Shown in pieces: positions 61,640 to 64,000 of a stretch of 64,000 nucleotides of DNA. Origin of the DNA: Chitinimonas sp. BJYL2 (GTDB lineage Bacteria; Pseudomonadota; Gammaproteobacteria; Burkholderiales; Chitinimonadaceae); NCBI RefSeq assembly GCF_027257935.1, contig NZ_JANZKW010000001.1, positions 1-64,000 of the forward strand, in the 5' to 3' direction. The notes beneath the pieces were generated by a model. The model was not told the origin of the DNA. It saw only the letters and a list, made by a program, of their open reading frames with translations, and ran no database searches. The translations under genes and the position numbers were made by a program. Numbering within the stretch: the stretch's first letter is position 1; every line of letters begins with the position of its first letter.

Positions 61640-62230
61640 TCAGAATTCGCCGCGAACCACGCGGTAGTTGAGCCGGGCATAGCGGGCGACACCAATCGCC
61701 AGCCATTTGGTCAGCCACACATCAATCGCCACCCACACCAAGCCCACGCAGAACACCCCGATCCCCGAGAGGCCCATGCTCAACGGCTGGGTCAGCTCGA
61801 TGCCACCGAGGTCGACAGTAATGAACTGGGTCAGCCCGGAACCCGGCACGCTGGCCGCCACGAGCCCGACACCCGCCACCACCATCGACAAGCCGCCGGC
61901 AAAGAATCCCAGCAACAAACCGGCCACCAGCAGCAAGGGGATCAACAGCATCAGATTGACGAGGCCCAAGCCCACCACGGCAACAAACATCCGCGCAAAA
62001 CTGCCGGGCGAACGGCTCTCTTCCCAGTCCTTGATGCGGGCTTCGGCACGCAGTTCACGGGCCAGTTGCCGCGGTGCGCCCAGCGAACGGGCAACATCTT
62101 CCTCGGTACGGCCTGCGGCCAGTGCGTCGCGGAAGTATTCCTCGTAATCGGCCAGGATCTCCTTGCACTCCTGGGCATCCATGACGCGCAGCTCATGCTT
62201 GAGCGTATTGAGAAACTGTTCGCGGTTCAT
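61640..62230 (-). CDS. DUF1700 (HAAS-domain) membrane protein
   Basis: A 196-residue membrane protein with the HAAS domain at its N-terminus (MNREQFLNTLKHELRVMDAQ ... EILADYEEYFRDALAAGRTEED) and several hydrophobic helices (MFVAVVGLGLVNLMLLIPLLLVAG, GFFAGGLSMVVAGVGLVAAS and a C-terminal IGVFCVGLVWVAIDVWLTKWL). DUF1700 proteins regularly pair with PadR repressors and are thought to sense membrane or stress states. ATG 62230 overlaps the padR stop by four bases. Confidence 0.88.
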   Translation of the reverse strand: MNREQFLNTLKHELRVMDAQECKEILADYEEYFRDALAAGRTEEDVARSLGAPRQLARELRAEARIKDWEESRSPGSFARMFVAVVGLGLVNLMLLIPLLLVAGLLLGFFAGGLSMVVAGVGLVAASVPGSGLTQFITVDLGGIELTQPLSMGLSGIGVFCVGLVWVAIDVWLTKWLAIGVARYARLNYRVVRGEF

Positions 62231-62544
62231 GCTGCGGCCCCTTCGAGTATCTTGTTCACCTCTTCCAGGAATCCCGACCACTCGACCTTCATCTCGGCGA
62301 GTGCATCGGTGCCCTTGGCTTCCAGACGGTAGTACTTGCGCGGTGGCCCGGCATCAGATTCCACCAGATAGGTACTCACCAGACCATCGTTCTGCAGCCG
62401 GCGCATCAGCGGGTAGATGGTGCCTTCGCTCATGTCCACGCCATCGGCGAGGGTCGACACAATTTCATAGGCGTAACTGTCGTGGCGTGCAAGCAAGGCC
62501 AGCACGCACATTTCCAGTACACCTTTCTTCAGCTGCGTTTTCAT
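62227..62544 (-). CDS. PadR-family transcriptional regulator
   Basis: A 105-residue PadR winged helix protein: MKTQLKKGVLEMCVLALLAR, YAYEIVSTLADGVDMSEGTIYP, LMRRLQNDGLVST and GPPRKYYRLEAKG, followed by the C-terminal dimerisation helix. Typically an autorepressor released by membrane or phenolic stress. Two perfect palindromes and one imperfect copy upstream (62608-62676) are likely its binding sites, so the operon is probably autoregulated. Start ATG 62544 is preferred over the upstream 62694 because residues before it do not fit the family. Confidence 0.93.
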   Translation of the reverse strand: MKTQLKKGVLEMCVLALLARHDSYAYEIVSTLADGVDMSEGTIYPLMRRLQNDGLVSTYLVESDAGPPRKYYRLEAKGTDALAEMKVEWSGFLEEVNKILEGAAA

Positions 62545-62607
62545 CGGTTTGCCTCCATACATCCGTAAGCGGATGGGCTGATGCGAGCATGTCTGACGCA
62601 AATGTAC

Positions 62608-62676
62608 TGCAAGGTACCTTTTTATGCAAGGTACCTTGCACAAGTTTGTACAGAGGCATTGCAAGGTAGTGCCTTG
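62608..62676. promoter_or_regulatory. Triple palindromic operator of the PadR operon
   Basis: TGCAAGGTACCTT (62608-62620), the perfect 16-base palindrome TGCAAGGTACCTTGCA (62625-62640), and GCAAGGTAGTGCCTTGC (62661-62677) share the core GCAAGGTA. The cluster is 64-133 bases upstream of padR ATG 62544, in the expected place for an autorepressor. Confidence 0.75.
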
Positions 62677-62772
62677 CCGGCTACTTGTGGGCAAAAGCCA
62701 AGGGCTGAGGAATCAAGAAATCAGGATATGGCGCGTCAAACCGATGGGTCCGGACGCGAGGGGTGGGCGGAC

Positions 62773-64000
62773 CTAGGCCGGATTAAGCGTGTCGCCCGCC
62801 TGCAGGACTTCATAGTGATCACGGCCTGAGCGTTTGGCGGCATACAGGGCCTGATCGGCGCGGTGCAGCATGGATTCCACATTGGCATCGGTCTCATCGA
62901 GCACCGTCAGGCCCGCACTGAACGTCGGCGCCGGCCCGGCGGGCGCCCCCGGAGGACGAACCGCCGCGCGCTGCTGAGCCTGCAGCCGGGCCAGCACATG
63001 CTGTGCATCTTCCAGTGAGGTATGCGGCATCAACAGGACAAACTCTTCGCCGCCCCAGCGCCCCAGCCTGTCCTCGACCCTTACAGCCTGCCGCGCCAGC
63101 GAGGCGAATGCCTGGAGGACGGCATCACCGACATCATGCCCCCACTGGTCGTTGACCTGCTTGAAGTGGTCGATATCCAGAATGGCCACCGCCATGGGCA
63201 GGTGGTAACGCTGGCTGCGCACCCGCTCATCCTCCAGCATCTGCTGCAGGGCGCGGCGGTTGTAGAGGCCGGTCAGCGCATCGTGATTGGCCAGCTTTTC
63301 CATCAGATTGGCGTAGCGGCGGCGGCGCCACCATCCCACGCTGACCATGGTCAGCACCAGTACCAGACAGGCTCCGGCGGCCAGATAAAAGCGGTGGCGG
63401 CTGGCTTGTTCTGCCAGCTTGGCGTCCTTAAGAGCGCCTTCCCTTGCCAGCAAAAGATTCTGCTGGCGCGCCTGTTCAACCTCGAAGCGGGTCTGCATTT
63501 CTGCCACCACGCGGGCACTTTGTGCCTCCACATTGCGGTCATAGGCATCGTAAGACTCGGCAAGGTCGTCATAGGCCTTTGCCGGCTGTTTGAGATCGAG
63601 CCAGAGATAACTGCGGAATTCGTATATCTCGCGCAACAGCACATCATTCTTGTGCTGGATGGCCAGATCCACGACCAGATCGGCCAGCGCCATCGCCTGA
63701 CGCAAGTCCTTGCCCGCATGTGCCACTCTGGCCAGGCCCAGATTCAGGTAGGACCAGGTCAAGGGATCACTGCCGTGTTCAAAGAAGGGCCGCGCCTCGG
63801 TGAAGTAGCGTTCGGCATCCGGATAGTCCTTGAGTGCCAGCGCCAGGTTACCCTGGCCATAGCGGGCATAGGCCATGCCTTGCGCGTCGCCGATCGCCTT
63901 GGCCGTGGCATGCGAGCGCTCGAACCACGACTTGGCCTCGGGATGGCGACCCGCCTGACGCAAACCGGATGCCTTGCGGAACTCGCCGATGCTGCGGCGC
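62773..64000 (-). CDS. TPR-GGDEF diguanylate cyclase, N-terminus beyond the right edge
   Basis: A minus-strand coding region open to the window's right end; the frame before 63963 (GSAKRF... upstream) has no stop, so the true start is outside. The visible part has TPR-like helices (about the first 130 codons shown: MAYARYGQGNLALALKDYPD, LGLARVAHAGKDLRQAMALA), one membrane segment (FYLAAGACLVLVLTMVSVGW), then the GGDEF domain: HDALTGLYNRRALQQML, DIDHFKQVNDQWGHDVGDAVL, and the active motif RWGGEEF (intact). It should make cyclic di-GMP. Ends at 62773 with no EAL domain. Confidence 0.9.
   Translation of the reverse strand, partial: RRSIGEFRKASGLRQAGRHPEAKSWFERSHATAKAIGDAQGMAYARYGQGNLALALKDYPDAERYFTEARPFFEHGSDPLTWSYLNLGLARVAHAGKDLRQAMALADLVVDLAIQHKNDVLLREIYEFRSYLWLDLKQPAKAYDDLAESYDAYDRNVEAQSARVVAEMQTRFEVEQARQQNLLLAREGALKDAKLAEQASRHRFYLAAGACLVLVLTMVSVGWWRRRRYANLMEKLANHDALTGLYNRRALQQMLEDERVRSQRYHLPMAVAILDIDHFKQVNDQWGHDVGDAVLQAFASLARQAVRVEDRLGRWGGEEFVLLMPHTSLEDAQHVLARLQAQQRAAVRPPGAPAGPAPTFSAGLTVLDETDANVESMLHRADQALYAAKRSGRDHYEVLQAGDTLNPA

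Overview
The window looks like a chromosomal segment of a GC-rich betaproteobacterium, possibly a Neisseriales/Chitinibacteraceae- or Chitinimonas-type environmental organism. The evidence is a full type II secretion gene set with compact overlapping genes, a two-partner secretion locus, a secreted starch-binding alpha-amylase, an RutE-like nitroreductase, PA0069-type radical SAM protein, FabI, ETF/acyl-CoA dehydrogenase genes, and clustered tRNA genes. The assignment is inferred from gene content and codon/base composition; no 16S rRNA or other species marker is present.

Region 1 (1-15629) is an accessory island, visibly more AT-rich and with looser gene packing than the rest. It abuts the 3' end of a tRNA-Ser(TGA) gene (15630-15719). 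Its right end carries a CP4-57/P4-like core: AlpA regulator, YfjJ/inovirus-Gp2-type HUH protein, and YfjI/DUF3987 protein. Its cargo reads as a defence-type region: a phage/plasmid DUF932 protein (cut by the left edge), a PFIF-like protein, a nucleoid-associated (NA37) protein paired with a membrane protein, a GHKL ATPase overlapping a large phosphoribosyltransferase-like protein, and an SF1 helicase with a C-terminal PD-(D/E)XK-type domain. No integrase is in the window.

Region 2 (15.7-34.4 kb) is core-like: Bax inhibitor-1 family protein, RutE-like reductase, a TpsB-TpsA-FecR two-partner secretion operon, a class II amidotransferase, a solitary FliD-like protein, FabI, an ODP-family di-iron protein, an etfB-etfA-acyl-CoA dehydrogenase operon, and PurU.

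Region 3 (34.5-50.5 kb) holds the type II secretion system in two separate loci: gspF-(MazG-like)-gspGHIJK on the plus strand and gspC-D-E on the minus strand. Between them lie a periplasmic solute-binding protein, phosphomanno/phosphoglucomutase, a YheT hydrolase, a Fur-boxed TonB, a tRNA cluster (Gly, Gly, Cys, Leu) and cheR. gspL, gspM and gspN are not here.

Region 4 (50.7-64 kb) has tRNA-Asp/Val/Asp, a prolyl-4-hydroxylase-like oxygenase next to a Pro-repeat protein, a giant propeller hybrid histidine kinase beside a secreted GH13-CBM20 amylase (likely T2SS cargo), glycerate kinase, a radical SAM protein, a PadR-DUF1700 operon with palindromic operators and two small downstream genes, and a truncated TPR-GGDEF cyclase at the right edge.
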